From contig JADLDI010000071.1 of assembly GCA_020846745.1 (NCBI GenBank), forward strand, positions 62,001 to 126,000: a stretch of DNA of 64,000 nucleotides. Direction: 5' to 3'. How positions within the stretch are numbered: position 1 is the stretch's first letter; each line of letters begins with the position of its first letter. Source of the stretch: Bryobacterales bacterium. GTDB taxonomy: Bacteria > Acidobacteriota > Terriglobia > Bryobacterales > Bryobacteraceae. A model generated the notes under the pieces. It saw nothing but the letters and a program-made list of their open reading frames with translations, had not been told where the DNA came from and searched no databases. The position numbers were made by a program, and so were the translations under genes. Below are positions 8,674-18,141 of this stretch, in pieces.

Positions 8674-10356
8674 CTAGCTGTCGTTAAGGCCGTTCTCTAA
8701 GAACGCGCGGAGACGGTGCGAGCGGGAAGGGTGGCGGAGTTTACGCAAGGCTTTGGCCTCAATCTGGCGAATGCGCTCACGGGTGACGGCGAACTGCTGG
8801 CCGACCTCTTCTAGCGTATGCTCGCTGCCGTCCTGGAGGCCGAAGCGCATCTTGATGATCTTTTCTTCGCGGGGGCTAAGGGTCTTGAGGACTTCGGCGG
8901 TCTGTTCGCGAAGGTTGAGGTTGATGACTGCCTCCGACGGAGACACCACCCGCTTGTCGATGATGAAGTCGCCCAAGTGGGATTCTTCCTCTTCACCGAC
9001 TGGTGTTTCAAGCGAGATGGGCTCCTGGGCGATGCGGAGAACCTTGCGAACCTTGCCGACCGGGAGTTCGAGTCTGCGGGATAACTCCTCGGTGGTAGGT
9101 TCGCGGCCGAGGTCCTGCTGCATCGCGCGCTGCATGCGGACCAGTTTGTTGATGGTCTCGATCATATGCACCGGGATTCGGATGGTACGGGCCTGGTCGG
9201 CGATGGCGCGAGTGATGGCCTGGCGGACCCACCACGTGGCGTAGGTGGAGAACTTATAGCCGCGGCGATAGTCGAACTTATCGACGGCCTTCATCAGGCC
9301 GATGTTGCCTTCCTGAATAAGGTCGAGGAACTGGAGGCCGCGGTTCGTATAACGCTTGGCTATGGAAACCACAAGCCGGAGGTTGGCTTCGATCAGCTGC
9401 TTTTTGGCCGTTTCGGCCTCAGTCATGCCGCGCTCGACGATTTGAAGTGTGCGCCGGAGGTCGACCGCGCTGGCGCCGAACTCGTTTTCGAGATCCTGTA
9501 AGTCCTGCAGATTCTGCTTGTGCTGGCGGCGGTATTCCTTCTGCTGCAGGACGGACACGTTCGAATCTTCCAACTGGCGTTGAAGCTTGGCGATTTCCCG
9601 CTCGAGAGGCTTCAAGCGGTCCACGGCCTTCGTGACGCACAGTGCCAGATCGTTTCGCACGATGGCGGTAATTTGAATGCCGCGGATCAGTTTAGAGATC
9701 TTGATAATCGTGCGGCCGAGGCTCCAACGCAGGTTGCGGTGCTGCTTGGGCTTCATGCCGCGCGAGGTGGCGAGCATCTTCTGTTGAAACTGCTGTGCCT
9801 TGCGGTGCTGGTGCTCAATTCCCTCGATGGTGGCGATGAACTTGGTTACTTCCTCTTCCACCTGCTCGTCGAGGCTAAGTTCGGGGATCAGTAGCACTTC
9901 GCGTACATAAGTACGATCGGCCTGGAGTTCCTGGGCAATGCGAAGCAACTCATAAATGACCAGCGGCGAGCGCGAGAGCGCTTTCATGAGGGCATTCTGG
10001 CCCCGCTCAATCCGCTTAGCCAACTCGATTTCGCCTTCCCGGGTAAGCAGCGGGACCGTGCCCATTTCCCGCAGATACATGCGCACAGGATCGGTCGTCT
10101 TGTCCGATACTTCGGTCGCAAAATCCAGCTCCGTGAAGTCGTCGGCGACGTCCAGTTCCCCGTCTTTCTTTTCGAGTGGTGCTTCGAGGATATCTACGCC
10201 GTTACGGTCGAAATCTGCGAGGATGTCGTCGAGTTCACGCCCGCCAGAGATCTCCTCAGGCAGAAGATCGTTGACTTCGTCGTACAAGACGTAGCCCTTC
10301 TCTTTGCCTGAATCCATCAGGTCTTTCAGGCGATCGTATTTATCCTCTGCCGCCAC
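8674..10356 (-). CDS. rpoD: RNA polymerase primary sigma factor
   Basis: The 560-residue sigma-70 family member has all conserved regions: an N-terminal region 1.1-like segment (about 1-75), region 1.2 with [11 protein letters not shown], an intervening non-conserved stretch rich in basic and Gln residues (about 170-300), and regions 2.1-2.4 with [19 protein letters not shown] and [11 protein letters not shown]. Region 3 includes [11 protein letters not shown], and region 4 ends with [20 protein letters not shown]. The start is a GTG at 10356. It lies 40 bases downstream of dnaG in the same direction, reproducing the dnaG-rpoD half of the classical macromolecular synthesis operon. Confidence 0.98.
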   Translation of the reverse strand: MAAEDKYDRLKDLMDSGKEKGYVLYDEVNDLLPEEISGGRELDDILADFDRNGVDILEAPLEKKDGELDVADDFTELDFATEVSDKTTDPVRMYLREMGTVPLLTREGEIELAKRIERGQNALMKALSRSPLVIYELLRIAQELQADRTYVREVLLIPELSLDEQVEEEVTKFIATIEGIEHQHRKAQQFQQKMLATSRGMKPKQHRNLRWSLGRTIIKISKLIRGIQITAIVRNDLALCVTKAVDRLKPLEREIAKLQRQLEDSNVSVLQQKEYRRQHKQNLQDLQDLENEFGASAVDLRRTLQIVERGMTEAETAKKQLIEANLRLVVSIAKRYTNRGLQFLDLIQEGNIGLMKAVDKFDYRRGYKFSTYATWWVRQAITRAIADQARTIRIPVHMIETINKLVRMQRAMQQDLGREPTTEELSRRLELPVGKVRKVLRIAQEPISLETPVGEEEESHLGDFIIDKRVVSPSEAVINLNLREQTAEVLKTLSPREEKIIKMRFGLQDGSEHTLEEVGQQFAVTRERIRQIEAKALRKLRHPSRSHRLRAFLENGLNDS

Positions 10357-10396
10357 GAAAATCCGACCTTCCTCCGTAAAAGTAGCGCAGACAAAA

Positions 10397-12169
10397 TCAT
10401 TCTACACCAGTGCTCCGGCGCCTACGGTTCGACTGACCGAGCCGAGAAAGCTCTTCACTAAGAGCAAGAGCTTCAGTGAGATTTCCAGCCTTTTCAGCGT
10501 CGGTAATGCGGGCTTTTAAAGCGGCATATTGGGTGCCGCGATCGACCGCTTCGAGCGCGCGAAGGCATTCAACGGCCTGCTCAGCCAGCATTTGTTCGTC
10601 AGCCTGCCCGTCATGAGACTCATCGACAAAAAGCATGCCGGCGACAAGGATTCGTTCCTTTTCGTCCAGTCTGCCCATAAGTGCATCGACCGAGTAATCG
10701 GGTCCTAACGAAACGAAGGCGTTTAAGATCGACTTAGCGACCGGAGGCTGGGCGAATTTCAGGTCGCGTAATCGGGGGAGCACCTCATCTCGCGCCTGTT
10801 CGCTCGTGATTAAGCAGCGGAGGAGCAGGCGCTCGGCGGCGGGCAACTCGTGTTCGGCGACCTTTACTTTGGCCGGGGCGGAACGGTCGGCGGCGCTACG
10901 GCGGAACTGGTCGAGGATCATGCCGGGGTCCAGGCGTAGGTAACTCGCCAGGTCGTTGGCGACGGCGATGCGTTCTAACTTATCGGGCACGCGCTGGATC
11001 GACGGGAGCAGGAACTTCAGGGCGTCGACACGGCCTTCGGCCGTCCGGAAATCGAAGCGGGTACGCGCGCGGTCGGCCAGCCAATCGAAGTAACGGGGCG
11101 CTTTCTTCAGTAAGTCGCGATACGCGTCGGCGCCGTATTGCTGAACAAACTCGTCGGGATCGAGTTCTTCCGGCAGGCCAAGGACACGGATACGGAGTCC
11201 CTCTTCAAGCAGCATGTCGATGGAACGTTCGGTGGCGTTCACTCCGGCGGTGTCGGGATCGAAGTTCACGATCACGCTGTCGGTGTGGCGGTGGAGGATG
11301 CGGACCTGCTGGTTGACGAGAGCGGTGCCGCAACTGGCGACGGCCTCGGTCACGCCGCCGCCAAACAAACCGATCACATCCATGTAGCCTTCGACGAGGA
11401 TGGCGTGGTCCTGGTCGCGCATGGCTTTGCGGGCGCGGTGGAGGTTATAAAGGACGTGACTCTTGTGATAGAGCTCGGTTTCCGGCGAGTTCAGGTATTT
11501 GGGCTGTTCTTCATCCGATAGGGCGCGGCCGGCGAAGCCGATCACCTTGCCCATTTCGTTTTGGATCGGGAACATGAGGCGGCCGCGGAAACGGTCGAAG
11601 AAGCCGGAGCCGTCCTGACGTTCGACGGCCAGGCCGGTGTCGCGGAGTTGCTCGGGGGAGAAGCCCTTCGCCTGGAGACGGCGGACGAGCATCTGGCCGG
11701 AGCGATCGGCCAGGCCGAGTCCAAACTCATCAATTAGTGCTTGTGGGACTCCGCGTCGCTGGATGTAGTCGCGAGCCTCTTTGCCGGCGGGGGAGCGGAG
11801 GGCGGAACGATAAAGGTCGAGCGCAATGTCGTGAGCTTCGTAGATTCCCGCGCGCTGCCGGGTCTTCTCGTCCTGATGCTCTGTGCGCTTGGGCAGCGGG
11901 ATACCGAAGCGCTCGGCGATGGAGACGCAGGCTTCCCAGAAAGTGTAGCCGTCGAGTTCCATCACGAAATCGATGACGCTACCCTTTTTGTGGCAGCCGA
12001 AGCAGTAGAAGTACTGCCGGTCCCCGCGCACGTGGAAGGACGGGGTCTTTTCCTGGTGAAACGGGCAGAGTCCTTTAAAGGCGTGGCCGCCGGCGCGCTG
12101 GAGCTTGACGCGATCGGCGATCACCTGAACGATGTCGACGCTCGACTTGAGGTGGTTGGCGAAGTCCAT
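10397..12169 (-). CDS. dnaG: DNA primase
   Basis: This 590-residue primase synthesises RNA primers at the replication fork. The N-terminal CHC2 zinc-binding domain ([11 protein letters not shown], then CFGCHKKG) is followed by the catalytic core and a TOPRIM domain ([14 protein letters not shown] and NFDPDTAG). A shorter, less conserved C-terminal helicase-interaction region starts at about residue 430. The length is normal. The ATG at 12167-12169 shares one base with the TGA of the HMA gene (ATGA overlap), so translational coupling is likely. rpoD follows after 40 bases. Confidence 0.97.
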   Translation of the reverse strand: MDFANHLKSSVDIVQVIADRVKLQRAGGHAFKGLCPFHQEKTPSFHVRGDRQYFYCFGCHKKGSVIDFVMELDGYTFWEACVSIAERFGIPLPKRTEHQDEKTRQRAGIYEAHDIALDLYRSALRSPAGKEARDYIQRRGVPQALIDEFGLGLADRSGQMLVRRLQAKGFSPEQLRDTGLAVERQDGSGFFDRFRGRLMFPIQNEMGKVIGFAGRALSDEEQPKYLNSPETELYHKSHVLYNLHRARKAMRDQDHAILVEGYMDVIGLFGGGVTEAVASCGTALVNQQVRILHRHTDSVIVNFDPDTAGVNATERSIDMLLEEGLRIRVLGLPEELDPDEFVQQYGADAYRDLLKKAPRYFDWLADRARTRFDFRTAEGRVDALKFLLPSIQRVPDKLERIAVANDLASYLRLDPGMILDQFRRSAADRSAPAKVKVAEHELPAAERLLLRCLITSEQARDEVLPRLRDLKFAQPPVAKSILNAFVSLGPDYSVDALMGRLDEKERILVAGMLFVDESHDGQADEQMLAEQAVECLRALEAVDRGTQYAALKARITDAEKAGNLTEALALSEELSRLGQSNRRRRSTGVE

Positions 12170-12627
12170 CAGCGTGCCCGCAGTTCGCGTACTTCAAAGG
12201 AGATGGCGCCTTGCGCCGGCCGCAGTTGCGGCGTTTCGGCGAAGACGACGGCCGGTCCTTCCTTAAGGCCCTGGCCGCGAAGCTCGTAGGTGACGGCGAG
12301 ACCCTCGGGTCGAATGAAGTACTGGTCCTTGTCTTTGGAAATGGCGCCTTCGATCTCAACGGCGGCGGTGCGGACTTTGGTGCCGTCCTGCTCGATAGCG
12401 TCACGCACCTGTTCGAGGCGGATCTTGTTACCCGCGGCGAGTTTGATGGTCAGCACGCCTTTGGCGGCGTTCACTTCCGCGGATTCGACACCCCGCATGC
12501 GCCTCATGCGGGCGGGGAGCGATTCGATACAACTGGCACAGCCCATACCTTCGAAACCGAGGGTCATCGAGCGGAATTCGGCAACCGCGAAACGCGCGGC
12601 CAGCAGCAACAGCAGGGTGAACCGCAT
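12169..12627 (-). CDS. Secreted heavy-metal-associated (HMA) domain protein
   Basis: The 152-residue product begins with a signal peptide (MRFTLLLLLAARFAVA). An HMA fold follows (about 20-90) with the metal-binding loop GMGCASC, as in copper chaperones and CopA/MerP domains, and then a beta-rich tail of about 60 residues with no family I know. The signal peptide suggests a periplasmic metal-binding role, possibly copper. I start at the ATG at 12627 because the in-frame upstream extension to 12888 is Arg-rich and not coding-like. It overlaps dnaG by one base, making it the leader gene of the dnaG-rpoD operon in the position where many bacteria carry rpsU. Confidence 0.8.
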   Translation of the reverse strand: MRFTLLLLLAARFAVAEFRSMTLGFEGMGCASCIESLPARMRRMRGVESAEVNAAKGVLTIKLAAGNKIRLEQVRDAIEQDGTKVRTAAVEIEGAISKDKDQYFIRPEGLAVTYELRGQGLKEGPAVVFAETPQLRPAQGAISFEVRELRAR

Positions 12628-12917
12628 GTGACCATTGTAGGGGGATTGGAAGGAAGCGGTTATAAGACGTCTGCCAATTCGAAAGCCAATCCTCCCAAAT
12701 CCCGCCGATCTCGTCCTGTTTTCAACCATCTGCGAAACGAACTCCCCAATCCATACCCGAGCCGCGACCGCAATGGAGCGGTGTCCGCCAACACGCCAAA
12801 ACCGGCTACCAGACCGCCCTGCAACAATCCGTGAGGAACGAACCCAATTTGCGACATGATTAATCGTTAATCCGCTACACCTGCTCAAATCCTTTTATTT
12901 CTGTGCCGCGCACCCAC

Positions 12918-12960
12918 TGTGACTGAAGTCACACCGGGTTTGCTGTAGATTCGGTATTAT
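12918..12960 (+). promoter_or_regulatory. Crp/Fnr-type palindrome and -10 box upstream of the globin gene
   Basis: TGTGACTGAAGTCACA at 12918-12933 is a perfect 7-bp-arm inverted repeat that fits the TGTGA-N6-TCACA consensus of Crp-family regulators. A TATTAT hexamer lies at 12955-12960; transcription would start near 12967, putting the palindrome centre about 41.5 bases upstream, the class II activator position. The rest of 12628-12917, between the divergent HMA and globin genes, shows nothing I can assign. Confidence 0.72.
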
Positions 12961-12995
12961 TGTAGGGTTCCAAAACATTTCCTGGAGAACCAAGT

Positions 12996-13373
12996 TTGGC
13001 AACTCAATCGACTTCTTTGTATGAACAATTAGGCGGACAGCCCGCCGTGGAAGCTGCCGTAGACCTGTTTTATCGCAAGGTGCTGGCGGACGACCGGATC
13101 AGCCGCTTTTTCGATGATGTGGATATGGACCGTCAGATCGCGAAACAGAAAGCGTTTCTGACTTACGTGTTCGGCGGACCAGCGAACTACAGCGGTCAGG
13201 ACATGCGGCGGGGGCACGCTCACTTGATCGAGCGCGGCCTCAACGACTCCCATTTCAATGCAGTGGTTGAGCTGCTGGGGCAATCGCTGAAGGAACTCGG
13301 CGTGGCGGATGAACTGATCGGCAAGGTAGCCGCGATCGCGGAAGGCGCTCGGGCCGACGTTCTGAACCGGTAA
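12996..13373 (+). CDS. Group I truncated haemoglobin
   Basis: This 125-residue protein has the truncated 2-on-2 globin fold: LYEQLGGQPAVEAAV at the start, the B-helix FYRKVL with its tyrosine, FLTYVFGGPANYSGQDM, and the proximal histidine in MRRGHAHL. Group I globins bind oxygen and often detoxify nitric oxide to nitrate. The only suitable start is the TTG at 12996, preceded by GGAG eight bases away. The reductase gene follows after eight bases, which suggests a two-gene unit in which that protein reduces the haem. The Crp/Fnr-type site upstream implies control by oxygen, NO or a nucleotide signal. Confidence 0.93.
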   Translation: MATQSTSLYEQLGGQPAVEAAVDLFYRKVLADDRISRFFDDVDMDRQIAKQKAFLTYVFGGPANYSGQDMRRGHAHLIERGLNDSHFNAVVELLGQSLKELGVADELIGKVAAIAEGARADVLNR

Positions 13374-13381
13374 CAGCGGAG

Positions 13382-14353
13382 ATGCCAGAAGTCCGGTTTC
13401 GTGAACAGCGGTACCAATTACGGGACCGGGAAACAGTATTGGAGGCGTTGCTGAGGGAAGGGGCCGCAATCCCGAACTCATGCCGCGCGGGCATTTGCCA
13501 GTCGTGCCTGGTGAAAGCGGTGGGGGGCGAGCGCCCACCCGCCGCTGCACAGGCCGGGCTGAGCGCGCAACTGGCGCAGACCGGGCATGCGTTAGCGTGC
13601 CGGTGGACGCCAGCAGCGGATGTGGAGGTGGCGCTGCCGGACGATGCGGCGGTGGTTCGCGGCGTCATTCGGGCAGCGGAGGACCTGAGCGCGACAGTGA
13701 AACGCATCCGCGTGGAGGCTCTGGACGCCTTCGAATTCTATGCCGGCCAGTATGCCGTCGTCATGCGGGAAGACGGGTTGGCCCGCAGCTATTCGATTGC
13801 CAGCCTGCCGACCGATGGCTTTGTTGAGTTGCACGTAAGGCGGATTGCGGGCGGTGCGATGAGCAATTGGCTGCACGACGAGGCCGGCACGGGTGAGGCG
13901 CTCGCCCTACGCGGACCGGCGGGCCAGTGCTTCTATATGCCAGGCAATCCGCAGCAGCCGTTGCTTCTATGCGGGACGGGAACAGGCCTGGCTCCGCTTG
14001 TGGGTGTGTTGCGGACGGCGCTAGCCCACGGACACACGGGACCAATCTGGCTGTTCCACGGAGCGCTGGCTCCGGCAGGGCTTTACATGGAAGAAGAACT
14101 GGCCGAACTCGCGCGGCAGCACGGGCATGTACAGTATCAGCCGGTCGTATTGCAGGATCCCCAACAAGGAATGATGCAAGGTGCGCTCGATGACGTGGTG
14201 TTGCGGGAAGTGGGGAACCCGAAGGCGTGGCGGAGCTATGTGTGCGGCGATCCGGCGCTGGTAAATAAGATCAGAAAACGGCTGTTTCTGGCCGGGGCGG
14301 CAAGCCGCGAGATATTCGCGGACGCGTTTGTGATGGGCGGTCCGGCGAATTAA
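13382..14353 (+). CDS. 2Fe-2S ferredoxin/FAD/NAD(P)H reductase
   Basis: The 323-residue electron-transfer protein is built as a plant-type ferredoxin domain (about 1-85, CRAGICQSC plus a fourth Cys about 30 residues later in ALACRW), an FAD-binding barrel (LARSYSIAS), and an NAD(P)H domain (LLLCGTGTGLAPLVG, ending in GDPALV and FVMGG). The same order occurs in reductases of phenol/methane monooxygenases and CDP-6-deoxyglucoseen reductase. The gene sits eight bases behind the truncated globin, so I infer that the pair forms a split flavohaemoglobin-like NO dioxygenase, with electrons passing from NAD(P)H through FAD and 2Fe-2S to haem. A free-standing role with another acceptor remains possible. 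Confidence 0.9.
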   Translation: MPEVRFREQRYQLRDRETVLEALLREGAAIPNSCRAGICQSCLVKAVGGERPPAAAQAGLSAQLAQTGHALACRWTPAADVEVALPDDAAVVRGVIRAAEDLSATVKRIRVEALDAFEFYAGQYAVVMREDGLARSYSIASLPTDGFVELHVRRIAGGAMSNWLHDEAGTGEALALRGPAGQCFYMPGNPQQPLLLCGTGTGLAPLVGVLRTALAHGHTGPIWLFHGALAPAGLYMEEELAELARQHGHVQYQPVVLQDPQQGMMQGALDDVVLREVGNPKAWRSYVCGDPALVNKIRKRLFLAGAASREIFADAFVMGGPAN

Positions 14354-14381
14354 GCATTACCGCGACTCCTACGAGTGGATC

Positions 14382-16919
14382 CTATTTCACAGCGATCGTG
14401 GCGCCGCTACCCACCACGTAGCTCTCGAAAGCGATGAACGCCGCGTTCGGATTCGTGTTCTCCCGCAAGGTGGGCGGCAGGCGGTAGTTGATCTGGTTGA
14501 CGGCCGAGATCTGGCCAGGAGCCGCTCCAGCCCATTCCACTGTTCCGCCGCGCAGGTCGCCGAACAGGACTTGCGGCGCCCTCACAAGCCTGCGCACTGC
14601 ATTGAGTGGGACCACTTCGCCCGGAAGACTGGGAGGGTCTGTCTGCCCGCCGCCAGTGCCGTAAAAGGTCACTACCGAGCCAAGCGGGGCTGGGTTGTCC
14701 ACCGAGTTGAGGGTCCCATCTTGATTGACGGCAAGTGCTTGGCTGTTGCTCTTGCCATCCACCGTGAGAAGGTTGATATGTTCAGGCCATAGATCTGTGC
14801 GCTCAAGGATCAACTCCGAAGATTGGCCGCCGCGCTGAACAGTAATCACGGGACCCGAAGCTGCCGGAACTTGGAAGGGAAGAACGGCATTTACCTGGGT
14901 ATGGGAAACATACAGGAGCGGGATCGCCTCGCCGCGAAACAAAACGCGCGTGCCTGCCAGTTCAGTCGGCACGCGGTTGCCGGCGAGTTGATACGTGGCT
15001 CCTTCCGCCGGGCCGAGACCGCTGCCGAAGATGGTGACGAACTGGCCGATCGCCAGTCTGGACCCGCCCAGACACCCTGTGTAGGGTTGAGCGGCAGCTT
15101 TTTCAGTCAGTTGGAAAATCCCTGTGTCCTTCATCACTAGGGGGTGTCCCGCCAGGGTGTAACCGGGAACGCCGAGACCTGGAAGATAACTCGCGAACCG
15201 GATCTCGCCTTCGGGGTTGAGGCGCACGTATTCTGCGCCGCAGGCATAACGGACGAGTGCGTTATCCGTCGCCGGAACCTGAACTCCCAGCGCGGTCCCG
15301 AACAGGTGTATTTGGCTCTCGGAGTCGATATCGATCGATACTGCACTGAACGGCACGGTTGCGGTTAGCTTCGACCCCTCAGCATTCATGTGGACGACGG
15401 AGGTCGTTGTTGCCGGACTCGTTCCCGACGACATAACGAACCAGGCGCCGCCGTCGCGATCAGCCTTTATCACCTTGGCCGTGTCATCAGCTGGCGTGCC
15501 GATGTAGGTGAGGCATTCGCGTTTGGTACCCGTCCGGTCAAGGCGTCCCAAAACGACATCCGTCTTGCCCGCCGGACTCTTCTGATACGCGTTTGCGCCT
15601 ACGGAGATTCCGCCGGCCGACTCACTTACGAACAGCAAGCTACCATCCACCTGTAAGTCCGTGGCCGACGCGCTCAGCGGGACGGAGTACAAGGCGGTAG
15701 AGAGCCGCGAGTTCAAATGAAGAGCCGTAGAATCAGACCGGGAGACCACGTACACCGATTCATCGCTCCCGACGTGAGCCTCAAAGGAGGAAATGAAGCT
15801 GACCGCGCCCGCATACGTGGACGCCTCCATGGCTCCGGTCGCCTGATCGATTCGCACTACAAATGCATCTTGCTTGGGACAACAGTCGACTGCGGTGGCC
15901 GGTGTGCCTCCGTATTGGGTGGAATAAGCCCCGGGAGTTGCGGGGAAGTCTGATGAGTTAGTCGCGCCCACAAGCACCAAAGCGTTGGAAGTGAGGTCAA
16001 CCTTCTTAATGGTTTCGATATAAAAACCGCTAAAATAGCTGGCCCACACGAGACCGCCGCCATTCGTAAACCGGTACACGACAGCATCCGTACAGGGACC
16101 AATGAACCGTAAGGAACTGCCACCGCCGGAATAACAGCCGCCAGCCGTGTCCGGGAACCGGGCGGGTAGTCCCGCTGCATCGGGGAGCGTCGCGGCCATG
16201 TACACATCGCCGCTCGACGTCACCAACGGCGCTGTCGGGTTCGGCGATAACTCATAAAGATACAAAGGAATTGTAATGTTGAGCGGAGCGGAGGAATCGA
16301 ACCGGCCGATTCGAAAACCAAACGAAGTGCCTTCCCTTTTGTCGTACTCTACATCAATGTTTTGACCGTTTTGCGTAGCGCTGGGCGCTTTGATCCCGAG
16401 GCTGCCGTCCGCGATGCTAGATGGCGCAGATGAGACATTACGGTACTCGAACTGTAACTGCGCCTGTGGATCGCAGCCGGGGCGGCAGGTCAGGATCATC
16501 GATAGCTGCCCGTCATCGGCGAACGAAAACCGCTGGTCGACGTTCGGCAGAACGTTGCCGAACTCGATCCATTTGTACAGCCGAAGGCCGCGTGCCCATT
16601 TAGAAGAGTCTTGGCTTGCATAGACGTTCACCATGCCCGGAAGTGGGTTCGATTGACTCACCGTTGGGGCGGAATTCGCACCTTTGAGGGCGAGCCGATG
16701 GGCCGACAACCCGAAGACCACAGAGGTCGCGGTGACGGAAATGTTCGCGCTCGGCCCTCGCGAAACGTACAGTATCTCCGCCGGTAACTGCCCGGAATTC
16801 CTATAAAATCCGAACGGGATGCGGGGCATGGTCGCGACGCGTTCCAGAGTGGCGGCAGCGGCTGCGAAAGCCGGCAGCAGGAGCAGCATCGCCTTCATCT
16901 CGCGGAACACAGGCCTCAT
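14382..16919 (-). CDS. Large secreted protein with beta-propeller-like repeats and TIGR03437-type C-terminus
   Basis: The 845-residue product has an N-terminal signal (AMLLLLPAFAAAAA) and a beta-rich body (about 60-600) with repeated strands resembling SBBP propellers, for example GSSLRFIGPCTDAVVYRF and VLGRLDRTGTKRECLTYIG. The C-terminal 230 residues have the pattern of the Solibacter-type TIGR03437 domain: VTIFGSGLGPAEG, LLYVSHTQVNAVLPFQVP, VVTFYGTGGGQTDPP, PGQISAVNQINYRLP. This domain is expanded in Solibacter-like Acidobacteria and is among the best lineage markers in the window. Function unknown; probably cell-surface or extracellular. It converges on the reductase gene with a 28-base gap. 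Confidence 0.85.
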   Translation of the reverse strand: MRPVFREMKAMLLLLPAFAAAAATLERVATMPRIPFGFYRNSGQLPAEILYVSRGPSANISVTATSVVFGLSAHRLALKGANSAPTVSQSNPLPGMVNVYASQDSSKWARGLRLYKWIEFGNVLPNVDQRFSFADDGQLSMILTCRPGCDPQAQLQFEYRNVSSAPSSIADGSLGIKAPSATQNGQNIDVEYDKREGTSFGFRIGRFDSSAPLNITIPLYLYELSPNPTAPLVTSSGDVYMAATLPDAAGLPARFPDTAGGCYSGGGSSLRFIGPCTDAVVYRFTNGGGLVWASYFSGFYIETIKKVDLTSNALVLVGATNSSDFPATPGAYSTQYGGTPATAVDCCPKQDAFVVRIDQATGAMEASTYAGAVSFISSFEAHVGSDESVYVVSRSDSTALHLNSRLSTALYSVPLSASATDLQVDGSLLFVSESAGGISVGANAYQKSPAGKTDVVLGRLDRTGTKRECLTYIGTPADDTAKVIKADRDGGAWFVMSSGTSPATTTSVVHMNAEGSKLTATVPFSAVSIDIDSESQIHLFGTALGVQVPATDNALVRYACGAEYVRLNPEGEIRFASYLPGLGVPGYTLAGHPLVMKDTGIFQLTEKAAAQPYTGCLGGSRLAIGQFVTIFGSGLGPAEGATYQLAGNRVPTELAGTRVLFRGEAIPLLYVSHTQVNAVLPFQVPAASGPVITVQRGGQSSELILERTDLWPEHINLLTVDGKSNSQALAVNQDGTLNSVDNPAPLGSVVTFYGTGGGQTDPPSLPGEVVPLNAVRRLVRAPQVLFGDLRGGTVEWAGAAPGQISAVNQINYRLPPTLRENTNPNAAFIAFESYVVGSGATIAVK

Positions 16920-17016
16920 GACTTAGCAACCTGCATTCCAGGCTGGCCGGAGCCCCTGGGGAGGGCCGATGTTCTGCTTACAGCATCCGGCCGTCCCGAG
17001 TGATAGTATCGGTTGC

Positions 17017-18141
17017 ATGAGCGATCTCTCGCGCCGTGCGTTTCTCACAAGCACTGCCGGCAGTCTGGCGGCGACCGCCGCTCCGACACTGGGCACTAAT
17101 CCTGCAGTCAAAGAACTCCGCCGCGGCGGCATGACGTACCGGAAACTGGGCCAAACGGATATCTACGTCTCGATGCTGTCGTTCGGGTCGCACACGGACC
17201 CGCGGTTTAAGAAGAAGGTGGAGCACGGCAATGTGCTGACGGAAGAAGGTCAGCTGAAGCGGAACCGGCTGCTGGCGCGCGCTCTCGATATGGGTGTCAA
17301 CATGGTGGACACCTACGAGAACGAAGGGCAGTGGGAGCAGGTGGCCAAGGTCATCAAGCCGAAGCGCCAGTCGACGCTCGTTTCGATCTGCCGGCAGTTC
17401 CCGATGTTTGTCGGCGAGAATATCGACCGCGCCGCCAAACTGTACGGTCACGTCGACCTCTACCGGATCTATGTCGGGGAAGGGAAGAACGTCGATTCGA
17501 AGATCCTGGCCGATTGGGATGTACTCCGCAAGGCCAAGGAAGCGGGCAAGGTCCGCTCGATCGGTATCGCCACTCACGACGAGTCGATGATGCTGTCCGC
17601 GCTGAAGGAACTGGAAGGCATCGACTATTTCATGTTTCCTTATAATTTCATCCACGCCCGGGCCGACTATATGGAGTTTCTGCCGGCCGCGCAGAAGGCG
17701 GGCGTCGGGTTGATTGCGATTAAGCCGCTGGCTGCGGGATCGATTGTTAAGCTCGATCCGCGCGGAATCCAGGGCACGCACCCGGAGCGCGATTTCGTGC
17801 AGCTCTATCAGGCAAAGTACAAGCCGCTGCACCCGGCTGTGGTTGCGGAGATTACGAAGAGCCTTGAACGGCTACCGGATGAAACATTGTGTCAGGCGGC
17901 GCTGCGGTTTGTTTATTCGCGCCAGTTCATGACGTGCGCGATGCCGGGCATGTTCGAGGATCAGACGCTCGACGAGAACCATGCCGCGCTCACCCGCCAC
18001 TTGGAACTTTCGCGGGAAGAGCGGGCCGCACTGAACGCCGCCGCGCACCTGGCAAAGGCCACACGCCAGGCCTGGTTGCCGCGGCATTACCGCTGGCTTG
18101 ATCAACGTTGGTCGAAACCGTGTCAACAACAACAAGGCTGA
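17017..18141 (+). CDS. Aldo/keto reductase-like exported protein with altered active site
   Basis: This 374-residue TIM-barrel protein has a Tat-like leader (MSDLSRRAFLTSTAGSLAATAA) and the aldo/keto reductase opening MTYRKLGQTDIYVSMLSFG. Asp and Tyr of the usual tetrad appear in MVDTYENEGQ. Where the family normally has Lys (LxTK) the sequence reads LVSICRQF, and where His is expected (QLHW) it reads LYRIYVGEG. Normal reductase chemistry is therefore doubtful and another function is possible. I start at the ATG at 17017, since the upstream extension is not signal-like. A TAGTAT at 17004-17009 would give a leaderless or nearly leaderless transcript. The next gene overlaps its 3' end by about 22 bases. 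Confidence 0.78.
   Translation: MSDLSRRAFLTSTAGSLAATAAPTLGTNPAVKELRRGGMTYRKLGQTDIYVSMLSFGSHTDPRFKKKVEHGNVLTEEGQLKRNRLLARALDMGVNMVDTYENEGQWEQVAKVIKPKRQSTLVSICRQFPMFVGENIDRAAKLYGHVDLYRIYVGEGKNVDSKILADWDVLRKAKEAGKVRSIGIATHDESMMLSALKELEGIDYFMFPYNFIHARADYMEFLPAAQKAGVGLIAIKPLAAGSIVKLDPRGIQGTHPERDFVQLYQAKYKPLHPAVVAEITKSLERLPDETLCQAALRFVYSRQFMTCAMPGMFEDQTLDENHAALTRHLELSREERAALNAAAHLAKATRQAWLPRHYRWLDQRWSKPCQQQQG

Noticed and set aside
12628..12888. Longer N-terminus for the HMA protein
   Set aside because: The extra 87 residues are Arg/Gly-rich, not homologous to HMA proteins, and precede a proper signal peptide.
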